Shown here: piece by piece, positions 1-13,700 of the stretch
Numbering within the stretch: position 1 is the first letter of the stretch
Layout of the letters: each line of letters begins with the position of its first letter
Origin: Numida meleagris
Lineage: Eukaryota; Chordata; Aves; Galliformes; Numididae
Assembly: GCF_002078875.1 (NCBI RefSeq)
Contig: NC_034410.1
Coordinates: 42,785,571-42,849,570 of the forward strand
DNA: 64,000 nt
Direction of reading: 5' to 3'
The notes under the pieces: generated by a model
Told to the model about the DNA's origin: nothing
Seen by the model: the letters and a program-made list of their open reading frames with translations, nothing else
Databases searched by the model: none
Translations under genes and position numbers: made by a program

Positions 1-1520
1 TACTTATGCTCCTTTCTGTAACAGTTGTCAGAGTGGACAGATATGGCTGATACTGGAAGAGGAAATGCTGATTCACTGGGTTTGTTATTCTTGCCTTTTT
101 TCATTGCTATCTAAAATCAGCGAGTTGCCAGGAAATTGCATGCTTTACATGATCACTAAGTAGAATCAGGATAGGAATATTGTGTATATGATATTATTGA
201 CTTAAGGTAGAAAGATTGGTTTTGGTGTCCTGTTTTGATTGCACACGGAAAAGCATATCGTTTTGAAGGCTTCTACCTTCTGTCAAGGTTGGCTTTATGG
301 TTTGCTGTGAGCCACCTCTACCTTGTATCAAGAAGAAAAGAATACAGAGTCACTTCGTTTACAAACAATACCATGATGCTTATTGTAGAAGGGTGTTTCT
401 TTTGATCCATTCAGACACCTGCTTGAGCACTGCCAGTTTAGTTAATTTGGAAGTGAAAGAAAGAGAGGAGAAAGGAAGAAGGATCATTTGATGTAATCAC
501 ATTTGTATTTCAAAAGCTTGTCAGATTTTAGTTGCAACTTAGTTTCATTATAGTTCAGTCTGAATGCTAATAAAAGCACAAAAGTTTAACAGCAATTTTG
601 CTAAAGGTTCAGTACTTCAGGTGTTGTGCTTGCTTGAAAATTTGGCAGTACCATTGCAGGCAGGATTCTGAACAACTTATGAAGATGTGATACTTGGTAA
701 GATCCCTAGGTGGCTTTTTTAAATGATTGTTCCCATGAATGTTTGAAAAGTTGGGTAACCAGGCATGGTTGTTTTACTGAAGTGCTTGAGGCTTTTAGTT
801 GATTTTTAATTCATTTATTTTAATTAATGAAAATTTCTCTACAAGTGCTAGATATAACTTAATCATCATTGTTTTGAACAAGGGAAGTGGATGTTCTAAT
901 GTGTAAGGGATATTTATCCAGCCAGGGATGCTGTAGGAGAGCTTAAAATAAAGTGGTATCCTCTTACGCGTGTTGGGAACAGTGGGTTCTGAGGAGGTGA
1001 TGAGAGTTGTTTCTCCTGCTATAACCAGTCTCAAGTAATAGCTCTTATTAGTAAAAAACATCCTCCAATGCCAGAAGATCATGATGTATCATTTTTGGAC
1101 ACCTTGATCTGTGCCTGCTCTGCGTCTTGAAAGGTTCCCTGTGATGGCAGTGGTATTGTGTCTTCTAACTCTGCAGGCTGTAGGGAAGGTCAGGCAGAGG
1201 GTTTTCGCAGGGAAAGTCCCGTGTCATCAGAACCTTCCTCAGCGTCACGAGATCAGTTGTGTGAAATGCCAGCCTGATCTGAGCTGCAAGACTAACTGTG
1301 TTGCAACTGCAACGAGAGAAAACTGCTCTCTGAGGTTTGCTCAGTAGTTTTGAAAGGTGGAAACAGAAATAACTGAAAAGGAAAGTGAAATCTAGAAAGA
1401 AATATAAGGAAAGTTCCTGGAAAAGAGTTGACACTGAGAATTTATTCCTAAACGGGATTTAAATTCCAAAGCATCTCCGTTCTGCTCATTTGAGGTGATA
1501 AAATCTTGCATTTTTTACAG
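1..1520. other. non-coding sequence upstream of FYCO1 exon with ATG (probable intron 1)
   Basis: I see no supported gene here; the short open frames lack family resemblance and splice support. The stretch ends at a convincing splice acceptor (a T-rich tract then TACAG, last base 1520), so most of it is probably the first FYCO1 intron, with the non-coding first exon and promoter lying left of the window. Confidence 0.5.
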
Positions 1521-1705
1521 AATTGCAGGTGTCTAAGAGAAGAATAATCTTCGTCAGCCCAATGATCATCAAGGATATGAACTTTGCTGTTGTTATCTAA
1601 ATGGAAGAAAAGATTAACAGCCCAGAAGGGGAGCCACTTTGGTTTTCAAGATGGAGGCAACTACTGGTGAAAGCCAACTGCAGCGAATTATCAGGGACTT
1701 GCAAG
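1521..1705 (+). promoter_or_regulatory. FYCO1: FYCO1 5' leader exon with two upstream ORFs
   Basis: A pyrimidine-rich acceptor ends at 1520, which would give a 130-nt leader before the ATG at 1651. This leader holds a 12-codon uORF (ATG 1562, TAA 1598-1600). It is followed at once by a second ATG at 1601 in strong context (A at -3, G at +4). The second frame overlaps the FYCO1 start out of frame, crosses the splice into the exon at 3240 and stops at TAA 3255-3257, giving 40 codons. The exon start is inferred; a weaker acceptor at 1620 would remove both uORF starts. Confidence 0.5.
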
Positions 1706-4700
1706 GTATACTGACACGCTGAAACATCCTCCATGTTTTAGGTAACAGAGGAGGAGCTGTGTTTTTGATTGTGTAGTGCTTCTGTGCAGCAGTTGTAACA
1801 ATATAGTCATGGTATGCTAGGTGCTCATTGCATCTGTGACTGACATTTTTGTGAGAGAGGTGCTGTACCTTTTTCAAAATCCTAAATTCTGGAATCCTGC
1901 ATATCTTAATATGCAAGATTATAAATAAGCCCTACGATTACAAAAAAAAAAGTTTTCAGAGTGAAATTAAAATTATTCTGTTGCGTGGTGTGAGCTAGAA
2001 TGTTTGCATGAGTAGAGCTAAGTTATAAGACTTTGTGTGAGAATGAAAAGGAAGTCTGACTTTTATGCCATCTCTTGATGGAAAGCTGGTGTTGAGTTGC
2101 TCCTGGTATGTGAAGGCGAAAAAAACAGGAAGGCCAGCCCGAAGTGGGAGTGGAGACCCAGAGAGAGAGTACTGGACAGTTGGATCTGCTCTTCTAGCTA
2201 CGTGCTTTCTGTGCATCTGCATTATCCTCCACTAGCAGTTGCCAACCTCATTTTTCTACTGCTCTACTGTAGGCAAAATTGGCAGCAGATCCATTATCAT
2301 GTTTCTGCTCTGTCTGTCCTAACCAGCTGCGTATACCAAGATCTGGGTATTTTTCCTTTTCACGTGTATTAAAAATAAGGTATAATATGCACGAAAGCTA
2401 GGAATCAAGATCTTCCTGTAGCATAGAAAGGAGATCTACATGCTTGCTAACAAGAATAAATTTTAATTTGCAAAGTGGATCTAGTAGGACTGGGTGCTAA
2501 GGCTCAGTCAGGCATCTGAAAGGAGTACAAAGTCAAGTGGACAGCACGTTCAAAATCAGTAATTTCTGATGCTAAGAAGTGCACCCTCTGGGGGATTGTG
2601 CGTCCAAGGACATGGCAATTTGCTTTGACTGGAAATTTCCTCACCCTCCCATGGGAGTAGGTTTTAGGTGAGAGAGTTGCTGTATGCTTATTTTTATGTA
2701 CATTCTTTTCCCCTTTGTGTTTTGTAAGCAGCACAAACTGAACCTTCCTGAATATTGCATGGAGAAGATAAATGTGCTGACTGAACAGCTGTTCTGGTTT
2801 TACTGATCCCCTGTAGCAGATTACATGCTTTGTTGTTTCTAATCAGAATTCTGTTTGTCATGTGGCAATAGCAGAACCTTAATGTGCACGAGACAGTGAG
2901 AATGTATTTCTTTCCTCTGCTGAACAACCGGTTAGCAATTGTCTGATACCGCTTCTTTGGTAAGGGTAAGGAGGAGGTTTTGCTCTTTTTAAGAACAAAT
3001 AGTAAGTCAGAATGCCAGACTGACGTAACTTGAGCTCTAGTTTTTGTTATAGGTGATATTAAATTGCAAGCACATCAGCAAGCTTTTTGCACTGTGATTA
3101 AGACATTTGAGCTGAAACTAAATACACGTGCATGATATCCAGGCAGAAAACCTATTTACTTACTTGCTTACGAATTCACTGCTATATATTTCTTACATTA
3201 GTTAATGTAATTAATTAATTTTGGTGTCTTATTTTAAAGATGCTGTGGCTGAATTAAGTAAAGAATTTAAAGAAGGAGGGGAACCAATCACAGATGACAG
3301 TGTCAACTTGCAAAAATTCTCCTACAAGCTTGAGTATCTTCTACAGGTAAAAAGTGATTTGTGTCATTTGTAACCAACAGTCAAAGCTATTCCTTACTTT
3401 ATGTCATTGCCTCTTCAGTATGTAGGTTTCAACTAAAATAATCATAAGTTTCCATTTGAGCTTTTTTTTCAGTAAGTGGACTGAAATGTGTACAGCTTAT
3501 TGTACATATTTCAAGTGAAAGTAAATAACTGTAATCAAAAAACAATGCCGACAGGTTGATTGAAGAATATAAGGTATTTTTCCTATGATCTGAAAGATTT
3601 GAGCTTGATTTTGAAGATGTACACTTCTAAATTATCCTGAAAAAATTGTAGTAATGATGTCTTGACAACATTTTAATGCAAAATAAATAGTAGTAAACAG
3701 CTGAGAATGCAGATGTAGTGGCATGAGTAATTTACAGCATTTTTAGCAATTTTACTGTGGAAATTCATTTTTATAGTTTGGAAAACTTAATGCAAAAGGC
3801 TGATTTTTAATCTGGAATGCTGCTTATTGGCTAAAATTTCAGTGAAAGGGAGCATTGATGGGCAAAGTGAAATTAAGTTTGCATTATCTGTGTACACATA
3901 CACTGTAATCATGTCACTGACAGCAACACAGACACGCTAAGCTAGCCTTAATCTAGGTAAGGTAGTTTTAAGTGGGTTGAGAGGCTTCAGGAGATGCTGA
4001 AGAAATCCTTTGGGATTCAAATGCTCCAGGCTGCAGTCTGTACCCTCACTGGATCACTGCTCTGAATGTGATTTTGCAGCTTGTTCTGGTAGATGCATGT
4101 GTGATATTGCCACACTTGATCACAGGGCTCTCAGCAACCGACTGTCAATTCCTTGCCCTTGAACACCTCCTAAAACTGCTGCTAAACTTTATTTGAACAA
4201 TTTTTAATGGGCATATGTGTTTTAACTTAATCAAGAACTTTTCTGTTACTATCTGTAAAGTATGTTTAGTAACCACTGGATTACATCAGTGCAGTACAGT
4301 GTTACTGTACTTTGTGAATACATTGTCTAAAACTTAAGAGGAGTTCCGAACACAGATGTTGGTGGGAAAGAAGTGGAATTCCACAGTATATATATGTAAG
4401 TATATTCATGTTTCAGTTTTGCTCATTGCTTCTTGTTTTTCTTAATTAAGTTTGACCAGAAAGAAAAAAGCACATTGCTGGGAAACAGAAAAGACTACTG
4501 GGATTATTTCTGTGATTGTCTGGCAAAAGTTAAAGGAGCTAATGATGGAATCCGCTTCGTCAAGTCTATTACAGAAGTAAGTATATCAGTTAATCATCAC
4601 AATACATGCTTTATGTTTTGGTATGTCTTTGCAGAAAGCAGAGAAATCAAAATAAAATATACTGCTTTTAACATAGGACAAAATAGTTGCACTATTTTTT

Positions 4701-7700
4701 TTTTAAATTCTCAGGTAAAGTACAAAAATGCAAGGTTACATCTTTTAGTAGGGCACCAAATTGTATAGGATTAGATGGTCTTTTACTTACTTTGAAGACC
4801 ACTTACACAAATGAATGGTTATATTTGTATCTGGTTGTGCCACGCCTTTTCATTAAATAAGTGTCATTTTCTCTAAAAAGGAATGAAAAATTAAGCCAAG
4901 GGTAGAGTCTGCATCTTTAGTACAGTTTAAGAAAGGACTTTCTCTAAGTGTAAGAGAGAAGAACAACCACATTTGAACTTTCTTAAGACTTTCTCAGTTG
5001 GTCAGCAGAGTTACAGAGGAATGACTGAAAGCAGAGTTTCATCTTCCAACTCAGCTTTCTTCTTCATGTCAAAAATCATGATGTAATGGCTCAGGATGGT
5101 TGGCATTATTCCTTTGGGTAAGCTCACATGAACAAGACAAAAATCTTATTATTGGGGTTTAGTTTTGGGTTTTTTTTTTCTTACTCTTCTTCAGATTCAC
5201 TAAATGCAGCTGTTCTTGGTCTGACAAATTAGATCTTATCAATTTAAGGTCTAAGTATTAAGAAAGGATTTTTGCATTTGGGGGGTCACTGTGTCCATGG
5301 GTATATGCATCTTTGTTCTATGACTAGACTGGCCCTAAAGCTCTTCCAGCTGTGGCTATACATACCTTAAATTACTTAAGCAGTCACTTCCAGTTTTGCT
5401 GGGCACACTGAGATTTTGCCTTATATCAGGAATTGCCCTTAGCATAGTCTGTACTCATGTGCTTGGTATATTAGAAGATTTTGTTGATCTTGTGATGTTT
5501 TTTATTATAAAATGGACAACAGCTGACTATAGATATAAATTTGTCATTCAAAAGAGATTTGTCCCAATGACAGTACTGGGAGATGGTGTCTCTCAGTGGC
5601 AGTTCTTATTACTCCCTTTACAGCTAGCAGTTTGTTATGTCTTTTTTGTGTATGTATGTATGTATCTAGACTGTCCTCGTCATGCCTCTCTACGTGATTG
5701 CAAACAATACTTAGATGTTTTTTGCTGTGGTTTCTCTCTTCCAGCTACGAACATCTCTTGGGAAAGGAAGAGCATTTCTGCGTTACTCCCTCGTTCATCA
5801 AAGGCTTGCAGATACCTTGCAGCAGTGTTTTATGAACACCAAGGTGACCAGGTGAATGGAAAAGTACCTCACTAACTAATAACAGTTTGTTCACTGTGAA
5901 CAAGCAGCATGACCCAGTAGCTATTGAAAGAAACTGAAACCATTCCAAATGGTTGGCTTACAGAACTGGTAATAGGATACAAAGGATAATAGACCTTCTG
6001 GCCTGGGTCACTGGCTCATACTTATCTTAGACTTGTAACTATTGAAAGTTGTTACTGCTGAATGCATGTGAAGTGGGTGGTGTAGATGCATCTATATGTG
6101 GGTTTTGAAGGTGACTTTTTTATAAGCGTTGAAGCTTATAAAAAGCTTCTGTGCTGTATATCGTAAGGGAGGATTAATGTGCTAGTGTTGCACAAAGCCT
6201 CAGGAAGCATTTGCACATATTCCTGGCTTGTCAGAGAGAAGAACAGCTTGCTCCAGTCAACAAACACCAAAGACAGCTTACAGTTAATTGAAAAGGGCAC
6301 TAGCAAGCCTTTTAGAAAAAGCCAACTCTTTGCACAGTGTATGTAACTCTGCTTGCTGTTTTCTGTCCTTTGTCCTTGACATATTAAGTGTGTGCTTTAT
6401 GTATTTAGTGTGTGATTATTCAGTGTATAGCAAGTATTTTGTCTTGCCAGTGTTTTGCCCAAGCACTAGAGCAAGAAATGTTTAGTGCAGGGACTCCTTT
6501 AAGGATATTTCTGTGAACTCCAATGAATCTGTTTGTTTTCATTCATACAAAAGGGATATGATATTGGTTGCTTTCAGTTTATATTTAAAGTATCATGCCA
6601 AGTTTTTTTTCCGGGAAAGACTGAACAATTCTGTTTTGTTTTTTTTTGCAAGTGAAACTGCTTCTTTTTTACGTATGAATGAATACTACTTCTGGTTTTT
6701 TGTTTTGTTTTGAAGTGACTGGTACTATGCAAGAAGCCCATTTCTGAATCCCAAAATGAGTTCTGACATTGTGGGTCAACTCTATGAGCTCACGGATGTT
6801 CAGTTTGACTTGGCATCACGAGGCTATGATTTAGATGCTGCTTGGCCAGCATTTGCCAGGTAAGATAGCAAAACATTGTCAACAAGGGCATAACCTCCTG
6901 CTTTTAAATGTAGGAAATATGTGTTAGAGCAGGTATACGCTTTGTCCATGTAATTAGTCAATGACCGAACTGGTCTTTTTTCCAGACCAGTGGAAAGTAC
7001 AAAAATGTGTAGCTCTGATCCAGATCCATGCCTATCAGTGGATGTTTTCCAGGGCTGCGTGCTGCCACCATCTGGTTGAGCATGCACCACACAGTAGTAG
7101 AATTTCTTAAAGCTAAGTTGCACTGATTCATGTGAATATGGGAAGCCACAGCTACCAACCTCGTAATCCTTTCTGTGTGCTTTTGACATCCCTGTTTTGT
7201 TTGCCATCAACTTCAGTGGTTGTTGGCCTAGACAACACGTACAGTTGTGAGTGGTTGTTATAACTAGATAAATCTTACACATAGCAGTAGAAAGACATGT
7301 ATGTACGTCTTTAGTTTTCTCTTACATATTGTTTCTCTGTGTGATCAACAGGAGGACACTGTCCTCACTTGGATCTTCAGCATACTTATGGAAGCCTCCA
7401 AGTCGCAGTTCCAGCATGAGCAGTTTAGTGAGCAATTACTTGCAGGTAAGCAAAATACAACTAAATGTTTGTGTGGCAAAGGAAATCTTTAAATAATGGT
7501 ATAATCCCAAAGAACTTGGAAGTTTTGTGACGATTATGACTCATAATGGTAATCTACAAAAAGAGTTCCTTAATTAAAAGCAAATTAAAATCAGTCCAGT
7601 AGCTGATTCAACTGCATAATAATCTTGTAGAGGAAAAAAAATAGATATATTCAGGAGGCAACGTAAAGATATGTATGTTTTCATTTATTTTGTGTGAAAA

Positions 7701-10700
7701 CATGCCTCTTCTCCTATAAGTTGATGTCTTGTAGTAGTATGAATCCAACACACAAGGTCACTGTGCATTAAGAACCTGAATTTGCTCTCACATGAACATG
7801 GCATTTGTAATTCTTCTTGAAGCTGGTGGGTCTACATTTTTTTTGCTGGGTTAAATCTTCATTACAAACTTAACTGACACTAACAAATTGGAATAATTTG
7901 AAAAAATTAGGTGTTTGAATGTTAAGTTACTATATACTATAACAATGCCTGTAAACTCTTTAGTCAGGGAGGATATTACAAATTCAAATTCTGAGTTACT
8001 TTTTTTTATTCTGACAATGTCTTCTCAATGTTCTTGTCATCCCCAATAAACAAAACCAAAAAGTTAAGCCATCCCGATTTCTGAAATGTTTGAGTCTTTT
8101 TCTTTGAAAAATGCAGTGCTTATTCAAGTATTAAAATATCTTTTTCACATTCTGCTTGTGTAGGCTCCAGAGTTTCCCTCCAGCCCTGATGCAAATAACT
8201 CACTAAACGTTGAACACTTTGAGGGCTTTGAAGAGATGCGTGTAGAACTTGACCAGGCTGAGCTGAGGCAGAAGGAACTTCAGAGAAGTATTCACCAGCT
8301 AGAAATGGAAAACCAGGAGCTCCAGGCAGCTGTCAGCTTTCAGAAAGAGCAATTGCAGCTGGAAAAAGAAAAGAGCAATAACTACAGTGAGGAGAACTCC
8401 CGGCTGACAAAGATGATCACAGAGTTACAGAAGCAGTGTGAGGTTTCACACTCCACTCAAAGCACTGTTCATGACCTGCAGAAGTGCCTTCAATCACTGG
8501 AACTGAATGCCGTGGAGCAGCAGAAGGAATATTCAACAAAGCTGGCACAGTTGGCAACCAGTAAGGAGGACTGTGCCTCAAAACTGCAGCTGTTGAATCA
8601 GGAGCTGGAGGCCTCTAGGGCTTTAGTTGCTATGAAGGAGCTTTGCATTGATGAGCTTAAAGCAAAGCTAAGTTCCACAGAACAGAAGAATCTCAACCTC
8701 CTTGCAAAAGTTGATGCTGCCTTGGAGGGAAAAGGACAGCAAGCTACAGCCCAATGTGACTCTGCCCTACAGATACAGGTGCTGTTAGAGAAGCTTCAGC
8801 AGACTGAAAAGGAAAAGGCAGATATGCAAAGACTCAGTGATGAACGTACATCTCAGCTGAAAACCGCAAGAGAGCAGCTGCAGCTGAAAGAAGAGGCACA
8901 GAAGGAACTGGAGTCCAGATATAATTGCCTTGCTGCGGATTCCAAAGAAGAGAGTGAAAAGCTTCTGAGGAGCCTGGAAACCATGGAAAAGGAAATGGAT
9001 GCACTTCAGAAGGCCCTGACCCTGAAAGGAAGGGAGATGGCTGAGCTCCAGACCCAGGTAATGGGGTCGCTGGCTCAGGTGGGGTCACTGGAAAAAGATC
9101 TTGAGGAGGCAAGGAAAGAAAAAAAGAAACTTGAGGAGGAGTATGGTAAGATGGAAGAAGCACTTAAGGAGGAAGCCCAGTCACAGGCAGAAAAACTTGA
9201 ACAACAGGAGGGTCACGTAAAAAAGGTGAGTGAGACTGTGTGTAGCCTTGAGGAACAAAAGCAGAAGCTCTTGTCTGAGAAAGAGTATCTCAGCCAGAAA
9301 GTCAAGGAGCTGGAGGAGCAGATGGAGCAGCTGAACTCTGTAGTGAATGAAATGAGTGAGGAGAGCAGGAAGCTGAAAACTGAGAATGCAGACTTGCAGC
9401 AGTCCAAGAAGAAGATGGAAGAGAAGCTGAAAAATCTGAAAGCCTCTAAAGCTTCCCTGGAAGCCGATGTGGCCAGGCTGAGGGCCTCTGAGAAACAGCT
9501 TCAGAGTGAGATAGATGATGCCCTTGTGTCAGTTGATGAAAAAGAGAAGAAGCTCCGAAGCCAGAACAAACAGCTTGATGAAGATTTGCAGAATGCCAGG
9601 ACACAAAGCCAAATTCTGGAAGAGAAGTTAGACGCTCTGCATTCGGACTACAGAGAACTAAAGGAAAGAGAAGAGACCACCAAGGAATCTTATGCCTCAC
9701 TTGAAGGACAGCTGAAGAGTGCCAAACAACATAGTTTACAAGTGGAAAAAAGCTTAAACACCTTGAAGGAGAGCAAAGAGTCACTCCAGTCACAGCTTGC
9801 AGAGAAGGAAGTACAACTACAAGGCATGGAGTGCCAATGTGAGCAGCTAAGAGCCGAAGCTGAAAGACATAGGAAGAAAGCGGAGACTCTTGAGGTAGAA
9901 AAGCTCAGTGCTGAAAATACATGCCTTCAACAGACAAAGCTTATTGAATCCCTCACATCGGAAAAGGAATCAGTGGAAACGCACCAACTAGAGCAGGCAG
10001 CTTCTCTGGAGAAAAAGGCAAAAGAGCTGGCCTCCAGGCTTACCATAAGTGAAGAGCAGCTTCAAGTCAACCGAGATGAAGTGTCTAGGCTGCAAGCAGA
10101 AGTCCTTGACCTGCGAGTCAAGCTTCAGCAGACCACTGATGAGAGAGAGCAGTTGAAAAGTGAGCTGGCAATCACAGAGTCTGTCTTAGGGGAGCAGAAG
10201 GTGCTTGTCGAGCAGCTGAAAGAGCAAACAGAGTCTCTCAACAGAAACCATGTGCAAGAACTGGTGCAATACAAAGAAAGAGAAGAAGTGCTGAAAGGAG
10301 AGCAGGAGACTGTAGCCCTTCAAAAAACAGAGCTGGAAAATAATTTGCTGAGTCTAAAGGAAGAACTCTCCAAAGTTAAGCAGTACTTGGAAGATGCTAG
10401 AATGGAAAATGTAGAAAACAAAGATCTCCTCCACAGGACCAACACAGATATGGCTGAACTTGGTATTCAGATTTGTGCCTTATCCTCTGAAAAGATGGAT
10501 GCAGAAGAGCAGTTAGCCCAGGCCAAAGAGAGGCTCAAAGAACTGGAAGAACAGGCAGCAGTGCAACAGGAGGAGCTGAAGCATGACATCTTTAATCTCA
10601 GACAGGAGAACAAGAGCCTACAAGAGAAACTAGAGGAGGCTCAGATATGTGTCTCAGCTGTCCCAAGTCTGCAAGCACAGCTGGAGACAGCAAAGAAACA

Positions 10701-13700
10701 GGCACAGAACTTTCAGGAGACCAGCCAAGAAGAGCTATCTGCCATAAAATTTCAAATGAGCACAGAGATTCTAAATTATCAGACAAAATTCAAGGTAAAT
10801 TAATGTGATTATTACAGCTGAAGGAGCTGTGCAGAATTTCCCCTGCTTTACCATCTGCTACAGAAGTAACTCGGTGAAATCCTAAGGTTTATGTTGGTCA
10901 GGCTCTGAGACTAGCGTGCGACTAGCCTTAGCCTGGGAATCTAAAAATGTCTCAACATGCATGAGCTAGGCTGGTGTGGAGGTAAAAAAACTCTTTGTAT
11001 AATGTGCAGATATTCCCTCATCTGTTTTTGTGTTCAGCTGCTCAAGGTAGCAGCCAGGAAGACTAAGTTATTCTTCCATAAAATCATGAGTTGACCTTGC
11101 ATATGTGAAATGATATGCCTGATGGTTAAAGACTTTATTGTGTTTGTTCTGCCATTCTGAGATAGCGTCTAAGATTAATCAGTTAATCTGGGCTTTATGC
11201 ATGCCACTGGTACCATCCAGAAATCCCACAAGTTTGAGAAAATAGTGTACATTCATTTATGTTTCTTTTTCATAAGCTCTTCTTAAACCTCAATATAGAA
11301 TCATAGATTCATGAGTACTATTTGGGCTACCTCAATCTTTTGAGGCCAAGTAAGCTGAGGCTTCTTTTTGTTGACAGCTGTAATAGCCCATAGCAGGTAA
11401 CATTAAACTACAGCGAGTCTATGACCGCAGAGGATTCCTGAATCCATAAGTTGAGTTTCTCTTTAGCTGTATTTCATGAGTATTGCTTTTATATCATACA
11501 TGGCAGTAAGAGTGCTCATGATTCAGGATTGGAAATTTGATAGGTGAAGTGGGAGCAGCTAGAGGAATGCTAACTTCTCGCTCTATCTCTCTGCTAGGCT
11601 GCCAGTGAAGAGTGTGGAAAACTAAGAGAGCAACTTGAGGAGCAGAAGCGACAACAGCATGCTACAGAAGAACAGATTGCAGGTTTACAAGTAGGTGCTT
11701 GATCTGATTAAGCAAAGACAGAGATTTTTGTGTCAGCATGCATCAGTGATAAAAAGGGAAAAGGAAGGCATCATAATGGCTGTGAGTCTAAGAATGTCCT
11801 TGAATAAATACAGGTGTGGCAGCCTAAAGTTATCCATGGAAATGGAAATTATTAAAATCACAATGGCACTTAGGACTTGTCCTGCTTTTAAAGCTAGTCA
11901 GGTTTCATATAAGACCTGAGCACGTGCATATTAGTTAAACGGGGGATGCAGGATTGGAAGGTATCTGTCTTACACCCACTCCACACAGCCACACATTTGG
12001 ATCCAACAGTTTGCAGGCTGCAAGGAGCGCTGCATCAGAGAATTGATCTGACTGATAAGTAGCCCAGCTGGAAAAAAAAAAACAACAACAAAAAAAAAAA
12101 CGGGATTTTTGTAATGCACATATCGAACAGTTGGAATGGGAGTGTCATGCTGAGGTGTGAGCAAGGGATTGGGAAAGAAGAAAATAAAGGTCACTGAACC
12201 TGGCCATGCCTACTGGCAAATATACATGAACCTACACAGTGACACAGTGCTGTGTTGATACGTGTCCTGAGGACTCGGTTTGACAGTTCTGTCTGCAGAG
12301 GCTGGCCATGAAATAAGTTCTTGTTTTTATTGTCCTTCAGTTTCCATATAGCTTTAATGAACAGGGCAAAAAATAAGCACTTTTCCCCTTTTTTTTTTCA
12401 CTTCTGGGTGGTGAAAAAAACTTAATAACGGCTTATTTTTAACCATTATCGTTGAGAGATTTTCCTTGATATGGAGACAAAAGCTGAAATGACAGAATAG
12501 TAAAAATTACAGGCACTGCTTAGAACTGTCTTACTTTTGAGTTTATCCCTTATTCAGTGTGACAGAAATAAGCAATCACTAGTACACAAATAATTTGTTT
12601 GCCATAATATCTTAATTGGTGGTTTGGCTTTTACTCTCTCTTTCAAAGCATTACTTGGGTGTCTTGGTAACTGTCCAGTGCTTGGTAAAGTGTTGTTTTC
12701 ATATGTCAGTAAATAAAAAATATTTCTCTAGGCTGAAAACACAAGTTTGTCTAGAAAGCTGGATGAAGCAAGAGAGCAGCTGTCTGAATTACAATCTGCT
12801 CGGCTGCAGAAGGAAGAGGAGGTGACATCTCTGAGAGAACTCTTGAAAAGGTGGGAGTTTGGGTTCTTTTACACAGGTCATTAACTGAAAGCCAAGTAAG
12901 GGGCTGATAAGCAAAGCGTATTGACAATTGTTGTGGTATATTACATACCCCAGGTTTTATATAGGGGAAATAATGCGTGGGCTCTTTGGGTAATATCAAA
13001 TTGACACTTCAGACAAGAAACACACAAATTGTACAGCGCACTTGAATGCAAGGTTTAGGTTTTATTACTTGGTTAATTCAGCGAATGATGTAAATTTATT
13101 GTCTCTCTTCCTTTATGAATTTACAATTTCACAATCTTTTACCTTGTAGTTTAGTAATAAAATTCAGAAAACTTTTTTTTTTTTTTTAAAGAAGAAATGG
13201 AAAATTAGCAATTTTTTGGCAGTTTGTTTTTCTCTCCTTTCCATGATGCTTCTGGGGCACAGTAAAAATTATTTAAATGGGACCACATCCTGCATGTCAT
13301 ATCTTGACAACTTTCTTTGTTTTAATCATCTAACGCAGGCTACTTTTCCAAGGACTGGAATGTGAATCAGTGTGATGTAGATCATCTGGCAGTCCAAAAT
13401 AGATCTTAAGTCATAAATACTGATAGGTTAACAAAAGCCTATGTATTTCTACATTTTTATATTGATATCATCTATTTTTATGGGAAGGCTGGTGATTCTT
13501 ATCTATGATGGAAGTTGTCAATACAAAACTCAGCAAAATATTTGAATTCAACTGAACTGGCTGAGTTTGTTCAGACTAGCCGAGCCCTTTGTGTTGCATT
13601 GCTGAAGCGTTTTTGATCCATTGCTAGGACTAAGTACTCAACTTAGGATATCATCAAGCCACAGTCTGCAAAGCTTTCTGGTGATACTTCTCATCACTGG

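Noticed and set aside
5396..5875. 159-codon open frame on the plus strand
   Set aside because: It crosses an intron and covers the FYCO1 exon 5745-5851 in the wrong frame. No family features outside that exon.
8834..9793. Minus-strand open frames opposite the FYCO1 giant exon
   Set aside because: They are antisense shadows caused by Glu/Lys/Leu-rich codon use and have no splice or promoter support.
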